NCBI RefSeq assembly: GCF_023498005.1
Contig: NZ_CP097289.1
Span: 8,742,001-8,806,000, forward strand
Direction of reading: 5' to 3'
Source: Streptomyces durmitorensis
Lineage (GTDB): Bacteria > Actinomycetota > Actinomycetes > Streptomycetales > Streptomycetaceae
Length of the DNA: 64,000 bases
The notes under the pieces were generated by a model. That model had not been told where the DNA came from. It saw only the letters and a list, made by a program, of their open reading frames with translations, and ran no database searches. Positions 32,560 to 40,602 of this stretch are shown piece after piece. The position numbers were made by a program, and so were the translations under genes. Position 1 is the first letter of the stretch. Each line of letters opens with the position of its first letter.

Positions 32560-32579
32560 AAAGAGATTCAAAACTCTTT
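32560..32579. promoter_or_regulatory. Inverted repeat AAAGAG-N8-CTCTTT upstream of EamA gene
   Basis: A perfect 6-bp inverted repeat with an 8-bp A+T-rich centre lies 64 bp before the GTG start, in the most A+T-rich patch of this region. It fits a dimeric repressor or activator site in the promoter of the exporter gene. No regulator gene is adjacent. Confidence 0.45.
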
Positions 32580-32643
32580 GCTTGTCCTTCCTGGTCGGCG
32601 ACGGCATCGTTCACTGACAACGGCCAGAGCGAGGAGAACAACA

Positions 32644-33624
32644 GTGAACGGCGTCCCAGGGAGAACATGGGCAGCGGCGAGGGTGGGTGTGCTCGCCCTT
32701 CTCTGGGGATCCACCTTCCTCTGGATCGAACTGGCCCTTGAGGGCCTGTCACCCGTGCAGGTCACGCTCCTGCGCTGCACCCTCGGGGCGGCGACCTTGA
32801 CGGTCCTGCTCTTCGTTACGCGCAACCGTCTTCCGCAGGGCCGTGCGGTGTGGAAGCACATCTTCGTCGCCGCCTTCTTCTGCAATGCCCTGCCCTTCGG
32901 CCTCTTCAGCGTCGGCCAGCAGACGGTCGACTCGGGGGTGGCGGGCGCGCTGAACGCGACGACTCCGCTGTGGTCGGTCCTGATCGGCCTCGCCATCGGC
33001 ACGGAACGAGGACTGCGCCCCGTACGCCTGGCCGGACTCCTTCTCGGTTTCGCCGGTACGTCGTTGATCTTCGCCCCGTGGCAGCAGTCAGGCCTCACGA
33101 GTTGGGGCGCCCTCGCGATCGTGGGCGCGGCGGCGAGCTATGCCGTCGGCTTCGCGTACATGGGTCACCACCTCGTCGGGAAGGGCATGCCCACCCTGTC
33201 CCTCTCCGCGGCCCAGCTCATGGCGGCGACGGGTCTGACGGCCCTCGCCCTGCCGGTCGGCGGCCTGGAGACCATCCACGTGGACCACACGGCTCTCGTC
33301 GCCGTCGTCATCCTGGGAATCTTCGCCACCGGCATCACCTTCCACCTCACCTACCGGATCATCGCGGACGAGGGCGCGACCAACGCGGCGACGGTCGGAT
33401 ATCTGCTGCCAGTGGTCTCCGTGGCGTTGGGCGCCATCGTGCTCGACGAGGCCTTCAGCTTCCGGGTGGCCGCGGGCATGGCGGTCGTCCTCGTCGGGGT
33501 CGGCATGACACGTCGGCAGAAGCGGAAGCCGGAGCCACCGGCCACGAAGGCCGTGGCGGATCCATCGGCCACGGAAGCCGTGGGTGTCACGGCGGCCGAG
33601 AAGGAACAGGACGCACTCGCATGA
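32644..33624 (+). CDS. EamA/DMT-family transporter
   Basis: GTG 32644 follows GAGGAG; an upstream ATG at 32578 lacks a site. The 326-residue protein has two EamA domains with the family opening ARVGVLALLWGSTFLWIELALEGLSPVQVTLLR and AATVGYLLPVVSVALGAIVLDEAFSF, plus a charged C-terminal tail of about 45 residues. It probably exports a small metabolite. Its stop overlaps the leucyl aminopeptidase start (ATGA). Confidence 0.88.
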   Translation: MNGVPGRTWAAARVGVLALLWGSTFLWIELALEGLSPVQVTLLRCTLGAATLTVLLFVTRNRLPQGRAVWKHIFVAAFFCNALPFGLFSVGQQTVDSGVAGALNATTPLWSVLIGLAIGTERGLRPVRLAGLLLGFAGTSLIFAPWQQSGLTSWGALAIVGAAASYAVGFAYMGHHLVGKGMPTLSLSAAQLMAATGLTALALPVGGLETIHVDHTALVAVVILGIFATGITFHLTYRIIADEGATNAATVGYLLPVVSVALGAIVLDEAFSFRVAAGMAVVLVGVGMTRRQKRKPEPPATKAVADPSATEAVGVTAAEKEQDALA

Positions 33625-35117
33625 CCCAAGTGACCGTGACCACCGCCCTGGTGACGACACCGCCCGCCGATGTCTACGTGGTCGGTGTCGCCCAGGGCCC
33701 CGAAGGACCGCTGCCGACCCCCGAAGCGGAGGCGGTGGCCGAGGCGTTCGACGGGACACCGGCCGAGACCCTCGACGCACTCGGCATGACCGGCGCCACG
33801 GGCGAGGCAGTCGCCGTCCCCGCGCCGAAGGGCCTCGGAGCCGCCCTGGTGCTCGCGGTCGGGCTCGGCGAAGCCGACGGCACCGGTGGGCACGGCGCCG
33901 AGGCGCTGCGCCGCGCCGCCGGTGTGGCGGCCCGGACGCTGGCCGGCAGGGCGCGGGCGGTGCTTGCCCTGCCTGCGGGCACGGCCGATGCCGTGGAGGC
34001 GGTGGCGCTGGGCGGTCTGCTGGGTGCGTACGCCTTCACGGCCTACCGCACCGGGGGCCACGACAAGCCGCCCGTCGGCGAGCTCTCGATCCTCACCGGC
34101 CTCACGGACGCGGACGCGGCGGTGCGGCGCGCCACGGTGGTCGGCCAGGAGCTGAACCGCTCCCGGGATCTCATCAACACACCGGCCAACGACCTGTATC
34201 CGGAGACATTCGCGGCCACCGTGCGGGCAGTCGGTGCGGAGCACGGACTCGCGGTCGAGGTGCTGGATGAGAAGGAGCTGGCCGAGCAGTCCTTCGGCGG
34301 CATCCTCGGCGTCGGACAGGGCTCGGTCCGACCGCCGCGGCTCGTGAAGATCGCCCACACCCATCCCGAGGCGCGAACGGACCTCGCGTTCGTCGGCAAG
34401 GGCATCACCTACGACTCGGGCGGCATCTCACTGAAGCCGGTCGGCTTCAACGAGATCATGAAGCGCGACATGTCGGGTGCGGCGGCGGTGTTCGCCGCGG
34501 TCACGGCCGTCGCGCGGCTCGGTCTGCGGGTGAACGTCACCGGTTGGCTCGCGCTCGCGGAGAACATGCCGTCCGGCTCCGCCGTCCGCCCGGGTGACGT
34601 CCTGCGGATGTACGGCGGCAAGACCGTCGAGGTGCTCAACACCGACGCCGAGGGACGCCTCGTCCTCGCGGACGCCCTGGTGCGCGCGGGCGAGGAGGAG
34701 CCGGACGCCGTCGTGGACGTGGCCACGCTGACCGGCGCCATGCGGCTCGGCCTCGGCAACCGTGTCTTCGGCGTGATGTCCACCGACGACGCCTTCCGCG
34801 AGCGAGTGGTGGACGCCGCGGGGAGGGCAGGCGAGCAGGCCTGGCCGATGCCGCTGCCCGCCGAGCTGCGCGAGAGCCTGGACTCCTCGGTGGCCGACAT
34901 CGCCAACCAGGGGGAGCGGATGGGCGGCGGGCTCGTCGCCGGTCTGTTCCTCAAGGAGTTCGCGCCGGACAACATCCCCTGGGCGCACCTCGACATCGCG
35001 GGACCCGCCTTCCACGAGGGCACTCCCTACGGCTACACCCCGCAGGGCGGCACCGGGTCCGCGGTCCGAACCCTCGTACGCGTGGCGGAAGATGCCGCAG
35101 ACGAGGCGCGCTCCTGA
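33621..35117 (+). CDS. pepA: Leucyl aminopeptidase (M17)
   Basis: ATG 33621 overlaps the transporter stop. The 498-residue protein has the M17 catalytic domain: VGKGITYDSGGISLKP with the metal Lys and Asp, RDMSGAAAV, the NTDAEGRLVLADAL signature and the DVATLTGA strand. It releases N-terminal residues from peptides in the cytoplasm. Coupling to an EamA exporter hints that amino acids freed by it might be exported, which is inference only. Confidence 0.93.
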   Translation: MTQVTVTTALVTTPPADVYVVGVAQGPEGPLPTPEAEAVAEAFDGTPAETLDALGMTGATGEAVAVPAPKGLGAALVLAVGLGEADGTGGHGAEALRRAAGVAARTLAGRARAVLALPAGTADAVEAVALGGLLGAYAFTAYRTGGHDKPPVGELSILTGLTDADAAVRRATVVGQELNRSRDLINTPANDLYPETFAATVRAVGAEHGLAVEVLDEKELAEQSFGGILGVGQGSVRPPRLVKIAHTHPEARTDLAFVGKGITYDSGGISLKPVGFNEIMKRDMSGAAAVFAAVTAVARLGLRVNVTGWLALAENMPSGSAVRPGDVLRMYGGKTVEVLNTDAEGRLVLADALVRAGEEEPDAVVDVATLTGAMRLGLGNRVFGVMSTDDAFRERVVDAAGRAGEQAWPMPLPAELRESLDSSVADIANQGERMGGGLVAGLFLKEFAPDNIPWAHLDIAGPAFHEGTPYGYTPQGGTGSAVRTLVRVAEDAADEARS

Positions 35118-35154
35118 TGTGCGTCGCGGCGACCGATGGCGGCAGGGCGGATTG

Positions 35155-36060
35155 ATGCGGACCCTCTACCAAGTCGATTCCTTCACAAGGGCCCCCTTCA
35201 CCGGCAACCCGGCGGGCGTGGTCCTCGACGCGGAGGGCATGACGGAGGGCGACATGCTCGCCGTCGCCCGCGAACTCAACAACTCCGAGACGGCGTTCGT
35301 GCTGCCCGCCGACGGAGCCGACCACGACGTACGCGTCCGCTTCTTCACCCCTACGACGGAGGTTCCGACCTGCGGCCACGCCACCGTGGGTACGCACTTC
35401 GCGAGGGCCGTCGAGTACGGCCTGCCGTCCGGTGAGCTGGTGCAGAAGACGGGCAGCGGGCTGCGGCAGCGGGTGGAGATCCACCGTGACGGTGACCGGG
35501 TGCGCATCGGCATGCGGCAAGGGGCGGCCGAGTTCGGGCCCGAGCTGGACGGCACACAGGTGGACCGGCTGCTGCGTGCGCTGGGCGTGGCGGCCGGCGA
35601 CCTGGCGGACGGCGGCCCGGTCCAGGTGGTGTCCACCGGGCACTCCAAGGTCCTCGTGGAGCTGCGCGCCCGCGCCGTGGTGGACGGACTGCGCCCCGAC
35701 CCGGCCGCGCTGACCGCGCTCAGCCGCGAGGTGGGCAGCAACGGATTCTTCGTCTTCACCCGGGACATCGCCGCAGCCGAACCCGAACTCCTCACCTGGG
35801 CAAGGATGTTCGCCCCCGCCATCGGCATCACCGAGGACCCGGTGACCGGCAACGGCCACGGCCCGCTCGGCGCCTACCTGGTGCACCACGGCATCGTCCC
35901 GGCGCCCGACGGCACGCTTGCCTTCACCGGGCGCCAGGGCGTGGCCATGGGGCGGCCCGGCGAGGTCGCGGTGCGGGTCGAGGCGCAGCACGACGGCACC
36001 CTCCTGGTGTCCATCCAGGGGGACGCGGTGACGGCGTTCCGCACGCGACTGGACGCGTGA
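35155..36060 (+). CDS. PhzF-family isomerase/epimerase-like protein
   Basis: ATG 35155 gives 301 residues beginning MRTLYQVDSFTRAPFTGNPAGVVLDA, the PhzF family start. It includes NNSETAFVLP with the catalytic Glu, FFTPTTEVPTCGHATVGTHF and the mirrored EDPVTGNGHGPLGAYLV. Members isomerise small metabolites, as in phenazine synthesis; most in actinobacteria are uncharacterised. No phenazine genes are near. Confidence 0.88.
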   Translation: MRTLYQVDSFTRAPFTGNPAGVVLDAEGMTEGDMLAVARELNNSETAFVLPADGADHDVRVRFFTPTTEVPTCGHATVGTHFARAVEYGLPSGELVQKTGSGLRQRVEIHRDGDRVRIGMRQGAAEFGPELDGTQVDRLLRALGVAAGDLADGGPVQVVSTGHSKVLVELRARAVVDGLRPDPAALTALSREVGSNGFFVFTRDIAAAEPELLTWARMFAPAIGITEDPVTGNGHGPLGAYLVHHGIVPAPDGTLAFTGRQGVAMGRPGEVAVRVEAQHDGTLLVSIQGDAVTAFRTRLDA

Positions 36061-36178
36061 ACCACAATGCCCGTTGACGACAGCGTGATGTCCGAATCCC
36101 GCCAGCACGGGCGAGCGCGACACCTCAGTGTTGAAGGTGGAAGCAGAGCCAAGGAAAGGAAAGAGGGAGGTCATCACG

Positions 36179-36682
36179 ATGACTGTCCACACGATCGTCA
36201 CCAGCCCGCTCGGCGAACTGCTGCTGGCGGGAGAGCCGACACCGGACGGCGTCGCTCTCACCTCACTGTCCATGCCCGGCCAGAAGAACGCCCCTTCCGT
36301 GCAGCGCAGTTGGGTTCGCGACCCCGCCCCCTTCGTGGAGATCTCCCGGCAGTTGGATGCCTACTTCGCCGGTGAACTCACCGCGTTCGACATCGAGGTC
36401 ACCCCGAGCGGCACCGACTTCCAGCGGCGCGTCTGGAGCGCCGTGGAGGAGATCCCGTACGGCACGACGGCCACCTACGGAGAGCTCGCCGGGCGCCTCG
36501 GCGTCGAACGCGGGCGCGTCCAGGCCCTGGGCGCCGCCATCGGCGCGAACCCGCTGCTCCTCGTGCGCCCGTGCCACCGCGTGATCGGCGCGGACGGCTC
36601 CATGCGCGGGTACGCGGGCGGCGTGGAGCGCAAGGTCGAGCTCCTCACCCATGAGGGTGCACTGCAGCCCGCCCTGATCTGA
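36179..36682 (+). CDS. ogt: Methylated-DNA-protein cysteine methyltransferase
   Basis: ATG 36179 follows GAGGGAGG. The 167-residue protein has the suicide-enzyme active site RPCHRVIG, the DFQRRVWSAVEEIPYGTTATYGELA helix-turn-helix segment and MRGYAGGVERK. It removes methyl groups from O6-methylguanine in DNA onto its cysteine. It heads a five-gene alkylation-repair operon. Confidence 0.95.
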   Translation: MTVHTIVTSPLGELLLAGEPTPDGVALTSLSMPGQKNAPSVQRSWVRDPAPFVEISRQLDAYFAGELTAFDIEVTPSGTDFQRRVWSAVEEIPYGTTATYGELAGRLGVERGRVQALGAAIGANPLLLVRPCHRVIGADGSMRGYAGGVERKVELLTHEGALQPALI

Positions 36683-36710
36683 CCCGCACGACCACGAAGG
36701 ATCCCTCATC

Positions 36711-37445
36711 ATGATCGACACCACTCGTCCGGTGGACGCCCGCGTCGGCGAACGCGTGGCCGCCGGGGACTGGGACGCGCTGACCGCCGAGCTGGACGAG
36801 CACGGCAACGCCCTCACCGGTCGGCTCCTGACCCCCGAAGCCTGCCGCGACCTCTCCGCCCTGTACGACGAGACCGACCGCTTCCGCACCACCATCGACA
36901 TGGCCCGCTACCGCTTCGGCTCCGGCCAGTACCGCTACTTCACCCACGAACTGCCCGATGTCGTACGGGAGTTGCGCGAGGCGTTCTACCCCCGGCTGCT
37001 TCCCGTCGCCCGTGGCTGGGCGGCGAAGCTCGACAAGCCCGCCCCGTGGCCCGACACCCTGGGGGAGTGGGTGGAGATGTGCCACGCCGCCGGTCAGGCC
37101 AAGTCCGCGCAGATCCTGCTCCGTTACGGGCCGGGTGACTGGAACGCCCTGCACCGCGACGTCTTCGGGGACATGCTCTTCCCGCTCCAGGTCGTCGTCG
37201 GTCTCGACGCCCCGGGAACCGACTTCACCGGCGGCGAGTTCATCATGACCGAGCAGCGCCCCCGCGCCCAGTCGCGCGGATCGTCGACCACTCTGCCGCA
37301 AGGCCACGGGCTCATCTTCACGACCCGCGACCGGCCCGTGGCCTCCAGGCGAGGCTGGTCGAACGGGCCGATGCGGCACGGCGTGAGCACCGTCCGCTCC
37401 GGGCGACGGCACACGCTCGGCCTGGTCTTCCACGACGCGGCGTGA
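36711..37445 (+). CDS. 2-oxoglutarate/Fe(II) oxygenase of unknown substrate
   Basis: The 244-residue protein has a double-stranded beta-helix oxygenase pattern: LHRDVFGDMLFPLQVVVGLD with the HxD iron pair, GGEFIMTEQRPR, then MRHGVSTVRSGRRHTLGLVFHD with the distal His and the 2-oxoglutarate Arg. It lies 28 bp after ogt and its stop overlaps the next gene by 4 bp, within a DNA-alkylation-repair operon that also has AlkB. It could repair a lesion class AlkB does not handle, or act on protein. That role is inferred from context. Confidence 0.85.
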   Translation: MIDTTRPVDARVGERVAAGDWDALTAELDEHGNALTGRLLTPEACRDLSALYDETDRFRTTIDMARYRFGSGQYRYFTHELPDVVRELREAFYPRLLPVARGWAAKLDKPAPWPDTLGEWVEMCHAAGQAKSAQILLRYGPGDWNALHRDVFGDMLFPLQVVVGLDAPGTDFTGGEFIMTEQRPRAQSRGSSTTLPQGHGLIFTTRDRPVASRRGWSNGPMRHGVSTVRSGRRHTLGLVFHDAA

Positions 37446-37744
37446 ACCCCGGCCAGGCCGGGCGGCAGGACCCGCCCACGTACACACTGTGCGGCCCGGA
37501 CGGAAAGCCGTACCCCAGCAGCACGCCGGGCACCCTCGGCGGACACCGCCGCGGGCGCCTCTACGGCCGCCTCGACTGCCCCTCCGCCCTGCGGGCCGTC
37601 GCCCGCGGCCCCTACGCCACCCACCGGGTGTTCTTCCCCGACGAGGCCACCGCCATCGCGGCCGGCCACCGCCCCTGTGCGGTCTGCCTGCCCGCTCAGT
37701 ACGCTCGCTGGAAAGCAGACCCAGAAAGCACCGGCACACCATGA
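37442..37744 (+). CDS. Ada-type zinc-binding domain protein
   Basis: A 100-residue protein resembling the N-terminal metal domain of Ada: YTLCGPDGKPYPSS, DCPSALRAV, HRVFFPDEATAIAAGHRPCAVCLPAQYARW. Four cysteines at C-CP...CAVC could bind zinc. In Ada this domain takes methyl groups from DNA phosphotriesters and turns the protein into an activator. Here it stands alone without the DNA-binding half. ATGA overlaps tie it to both neighbours. Confidence 0.85.
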   Translation: MNPGQAGRQDPPTYTLCGPDGKPYPSSTPGTLGGHRRGRLYGRLDCPSALRAVARGPYATHRVFFPDEATAIAAGHRPCAVCLPAQYARWKADPESTGTP

Positions 37745-38298
37745 GCATTCTGACGGAGCGGGAGTCCTCCCGCTCGCCCCTCATCGGCGCCCCCGCGGCG
37801 GCCGCCGACCTGCCCGCGCCCGCCCCGCACACCGCAGCTGAACTCACCGCCCTCATCGGCCTGTTGACGCTCCCGAAGGCGCGGATCGGGACCGTCGCCA
37901 TCGGGCACAGTCGCGACGCGGCCTCCCGGGACGCCGCCGAAGCCTTCGCCGCCGCGTGGACGGCCCGCGGCGGCACGGTCCTCACCACGGTGAGCTGGCC
38001 CGAGACGGCCGCGTCCTGGCTGCGCCCCGCGCACCGCCTGGCCGCCCAGATCCCGGACGCCTGGGTCATGGCAGCGGCCCCTCTCGGCCTCGCCCAGCTG
38101 GCCCGCCGCCTGCGCCACTCCACCGACTGGGACCCGGCCCGCACCTACGCCTTCGCCTCCCTCCAGGACTCCCGCGTCCCCGCACTCGCCGGAGACGACG
38201 TGCTCCACGGCCTGCGGGGCGCCACCGCCGACGGCGACACCTGGCACGTGCGCCACCGCTGGGTCACCACCCACCTGCGCGCCGAGGTGAGCGAGTGA
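37741..38298 (+). CDS. Unknown protein of the alkylation-repair operon
   Basis: ATG 37741 overlaps the upstream stop. The 185-residue protein has no signal peptide or membrane helix. A stretch (RIGTVAIGHSRDAASRDAAE... DAWVMAAAPLGLAQLARRL) resembles one lobe of type 1 periplasmic ligand-binding folds, but this is a by-eye impression. The end overlaps alkB by 4 bp. No function is recognised; sitting between an Ada-type domain and AlkB suggests a role in repair or in sensing. Confidence 0.75.
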   Translation: MSILTERESSRSPLIGAPAAAADLPAPAPHTAAELTALIGLLTLPKARIGTVAIGHSRDAASRDAAEAFAAAWTARGGTVLTTVSWPETAASWLRPAHRLAAQIPDAWVMAAAPLGLAQLARRLRHSTDWDPARTYAFASLQDSRVPALAGDDVLHGLRGATADGDTWHVRHRWVTTHLRAEVSE

Positions 38299-38969
38299 GC
38301 GCCCTGATCCCCCGCCCCACCACGGAGATCGCCCCCGGCGCGGTGCACGTGCCCCAGTGGCTCACCCTGGAGCAGCAGCGCGAACTCGTCACGGCGTGCC
38401 GCGGCTGGGCCACCGGGCCGGTGCCGATCCGTCACACGCGGCTGCCGCGCGGCGGGGTCATGTCCGTGCAGACGGTGTGCCTCGGATGGCACTGGCAGCC
38501 CTACCAGTACACCCGCACCGCCGGTGACGTGAACGGCCGGCGGGTCGCCGCGTTCCCGGACTGGATGGTCGAGCTGGGCCGCAGGGCGCTGACAGCGGCG
38601 TACGCGGACGCGCCGACCGCGGCCGACTGCACCCCGGACACGTACACCCCGGACACGGCGCTGATCAACTTCTATGACGGGCAGGCCAGGATGGGCATGC
38701 ACCAGGACAAGGACGAACGGTCGTCGGCCCCGGTGGTGTCGCTGTCCATCGGCGACACGTGCGTCTTCCGCGTGGGAAACACCGAGACCCGCACCAAGCC
38801 CTACACCGACATCGAACTGGCCTCCGGCGACCTGTTCGTCCTCGGCGGCCCCTCGCGTTACGTCTTCCACGGCGTGCCCAAGGTCCACGAGGGCACCGCG
38901 GACCCCGCCACCGGCCTGACCTCGGGCCGCCTGAACATCACGATGCGGGTCACCGGCCTGCCCGGGTGA
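38295..38969 (+). CDS. alkB: AlkB-type DNA dealkylase
   Basis: GTG 38295 overlaps the upstream stop. The 224-residue protein has AlkB features: LINFYDGQARMGMHQDKDE with the HxD iron ligands, PVVSLSIGDTCVFRVGN, SGDLFVLGGPSRYVFHGVPKV with the distal His, and SGRLNITMRV with the 2-oxoglutarate Arg. It oxidatively removes methyl groups from N1-methyladenine and N3-methylcytosine. It ends the repair operon, nine bases before the convergent Sua5-like gene. Confidence 0.95.
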   Translation: MSALIPRPTTEIAPGAVHVPQWLTLEQQRELVTACRGWATGPVPIRHTRLPRGGVMSVQTVCLGWHWQPYQYTRTAGDVNGRRVAAFPDWMVELGRRALTAAYADAPTAADCTPDTYTPDTALINFYDGQARMGMHQDKDERSSAPVVSLSIGDTCVFRVGNTETRTKPYTDIELASGDLFVLGGPSRYVFHGVPKVHEGTADPATGLTSGRLNITMRVTGLPG

Positions 38970-38978
38970 CCCGCGCGA

Positions 38979-39599
38979 CTACTCGAACCGCGAGGTGTCG
39001 CCCGCCCCTCGGCGCACGATCTCGGCCTCACCGCCGGAGAAGTCGATGACCGTGGTCGGGCTCGTGCCGCAGTCGCCCGAGTCGACCACGGCGTCCACCA
39101 CGTGGTCGAGCCGCTCCTTGATCTCCCAGCCCTGCGTCAGCGGCTCCTCCTCGTCGGGCAGGAGCAGCGTGCTGGAGAGCAGCGGCTCACCGAGCTCGGT
39201 GAGCAGGGCCTGCGTGACGACATGGTCGGGGATCCGGACGCCGACGGTCTTCTTCTTCGGGTGCAGGAGCTGGCGCGGCACCTCCTTCGTCGCGGGCAGG
39301 ATGAAGGTGTAGCTGCCCGGCGTCGCGGCCTTGATCGCACGGAACACGTCGTTGTCGATCTGCACGAACTGACCCAGCTGCGCGAAGTTCTCGCAGACCA
39401 GGGTGAAGTGGTGGCGATCGTCGAGGTTCCGGATCTTGCGGATCCGGTCGAGGCCGTCGCGGTTGCCCAGCTGGCACCCCAGCGCGAAACAGGAGTCCGT
39501 CGGATACGCGATGAGCGCCCCGGAGCGGATGCTGTCGGCCACGGTGCTGATGCTGCGCGGCTGGGGGTTCTCGGGGTGCACGTCAAAATACTTCGCCAT
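38979..39599 (-). CDS. Sua5/YciO-family (threonylcarbamoyl-AMP synthase-like) protein
   Basis: The 206-residue protein has the YrdC-fold pattern with GALIAYPTDSCFALGCQLGN and KIRNLDDRHHFTLVCENFAQLGQF; it resembles the YciO subgroup more than Sua5/TsaC. TsaC-type members make threonylcarbamoyl-AMP for tRNA t6A; the activity of YciO-type members is less settled. It is single-gene and convergent with alkB. Confidence 0.88.
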   Translation of the reverse strand: MAKYFDVHPENPQPRSISTVADSIRSGALIAYPTDSCFALGCQLGNRDGLDRIRKIRNLDDRHHFTLVCENFAQLGQFVQIDNDVFRAIKAATPGSYTFILPATKEVPRQLLHPKKKTVGVRIPDHVVTQALLTELGEPLLSSTLLLPDEEEPLTQGWEIKERLDHVVDAVVDSGDCGTSPTTVIDFSGGEAEIVRRGAGDTSRFE

Positions 39600-39664
39600 C
39601 CGCCGAGCCTACGGGATCGCATCAGCAGTCCCTGGTTTCTCAGGGGTCGCATTGCCGCACGCGG

Positions 39665-40423
39665 CTAGTCATCGTCGACCACGCTGATCAGCGCGAGCGT
39701 GACGTTGTCGGGGCCGCCGGCGTCGATGGCGGCCTTCCACAGTTCGAAGACCGCACGGCCGCCGTCGTGGGCCGCGAGGATGTCGTCGAGAGTGTCCTCG
39801 GGCACGGGGTCGGTCAGGCCGTCGGAGCACACCAGATAGCGCTCACCCCCGACGATCGGCAACGTGCTGACATGCGGCGTGACCGCGCTGAACCGGAGCG
39901 CACCGCCGAGCGCCTGCGTGACGATCGACGTGGTGCGCCGGCCCGGTGCGGGCGGCGGGCTGTCGTCGACGCTCACCTGGCGCAGCGTCCCGGGTGTGCC
40001 GCTGCGACCGACGTCGAGCACTCTGCTGTCACCGACGTTGAACACCAGCAGCTCCTCGCCGAGGACCACGACACCCGCGACCGTCGTCCCCATGGTGGTC
40101 AGCTCCGGATCGTGCTCGGCAGCCGCGTACACGGCGTGATTGCAGGCGTTCAGCGCGTCCTGCACGGCCTGCTCACTGTCGAGCGACGAGCCGACCTCCG
40201 CCAGCTGCCGTACGACGAGACCGCTGGCCACCTCGCCGCCGGGCTGGCCGCCGATGCCGTCGGCGACCGCGACGACCAGGGGGTTGCCGAGCGGGAACCC
40301 CAGGGTCTGCGGGTTCTCGGTCATGGTCCCGCACAGCGTCCATGGGCCGACGGCCAGACTGTCCTCGTTGTGATCGCGCACGAGCCCGGGGTGGCTCAGC
40401 GCGGTGACCGTGATGTACGGCAT
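39665..40423 (-). CDS. PP2C-type serine/threonine phosphatase
   Basis: ATG 40423 gives 252 residues starting MPYITVTALSHPGLVRDHNEDSLAVG, the PP2C start; a longer frame to 40444 adds seven residues. Metal-site motifs are visible: RDHNED, VADGIGGQPGGE, LVFNVGDSRVL, YLVCSDGLTD and GGPDNVTLALI. It dephosphorylates Ser/Thr targets in the cytoplasm, usually opposite Hanks-type kinases, none of which is seen here. Confidence 0.92.
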   Translation of the reverse strand: MPYITVTALSHPGLVRDHNEDSLAVGPWTLCGTMTENPQTLGFPLGNPLVVAVADGIGGQPGGEVASGLVVRQLAEVGSSLDSEQAVQDALNACNHAVYAAAEHDPELTTMGTTVAGVVVLGEELLVFNVGDSRVLDVGRSGTPGTLRQVSVDDSPPPAPGRRTTSIVTQALGGALRFSAVTPHVSTLPIVGGERYLVCSDGLTDPVPEDTLDDILAAHDGGRAVFELWKAAIDAGGPDNVTLALISVVDDD

Positions 40424-40559
40424 CCCTGTCCCGCCTCTCCGCAACGGCCAGGCGTGCTCCGCACCACCATTGTCACGCCGGGAGCCTCCCTCGGCTCAGT
40501 GGCGGACCGTGGCCACCCTCTGCCCTGCGGTGACCACACCGTGCCATGGTGAGGGATCC

Positions 40560-40577
40560 GGCTGGTCTGGACCAGCC
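40560..40577. promoter_or_regulatory. Perfect dyad GGCTGGTC-TG-GACCAGCC upstream of AraC gene
   Basis: An 8-bp perfect inverted repeat with a 2-bp centre lies 26 bp before the AraC-type start in the 179-bp divergent gap to the phosphatase gene. It is placed to act as an autoregulatory operator or early attenuating hairpin. Confidence 0.45.
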
Positions 40578-40602
40578 TCCGGTCGTGGTGAGGAGCGTAC
40601 GC

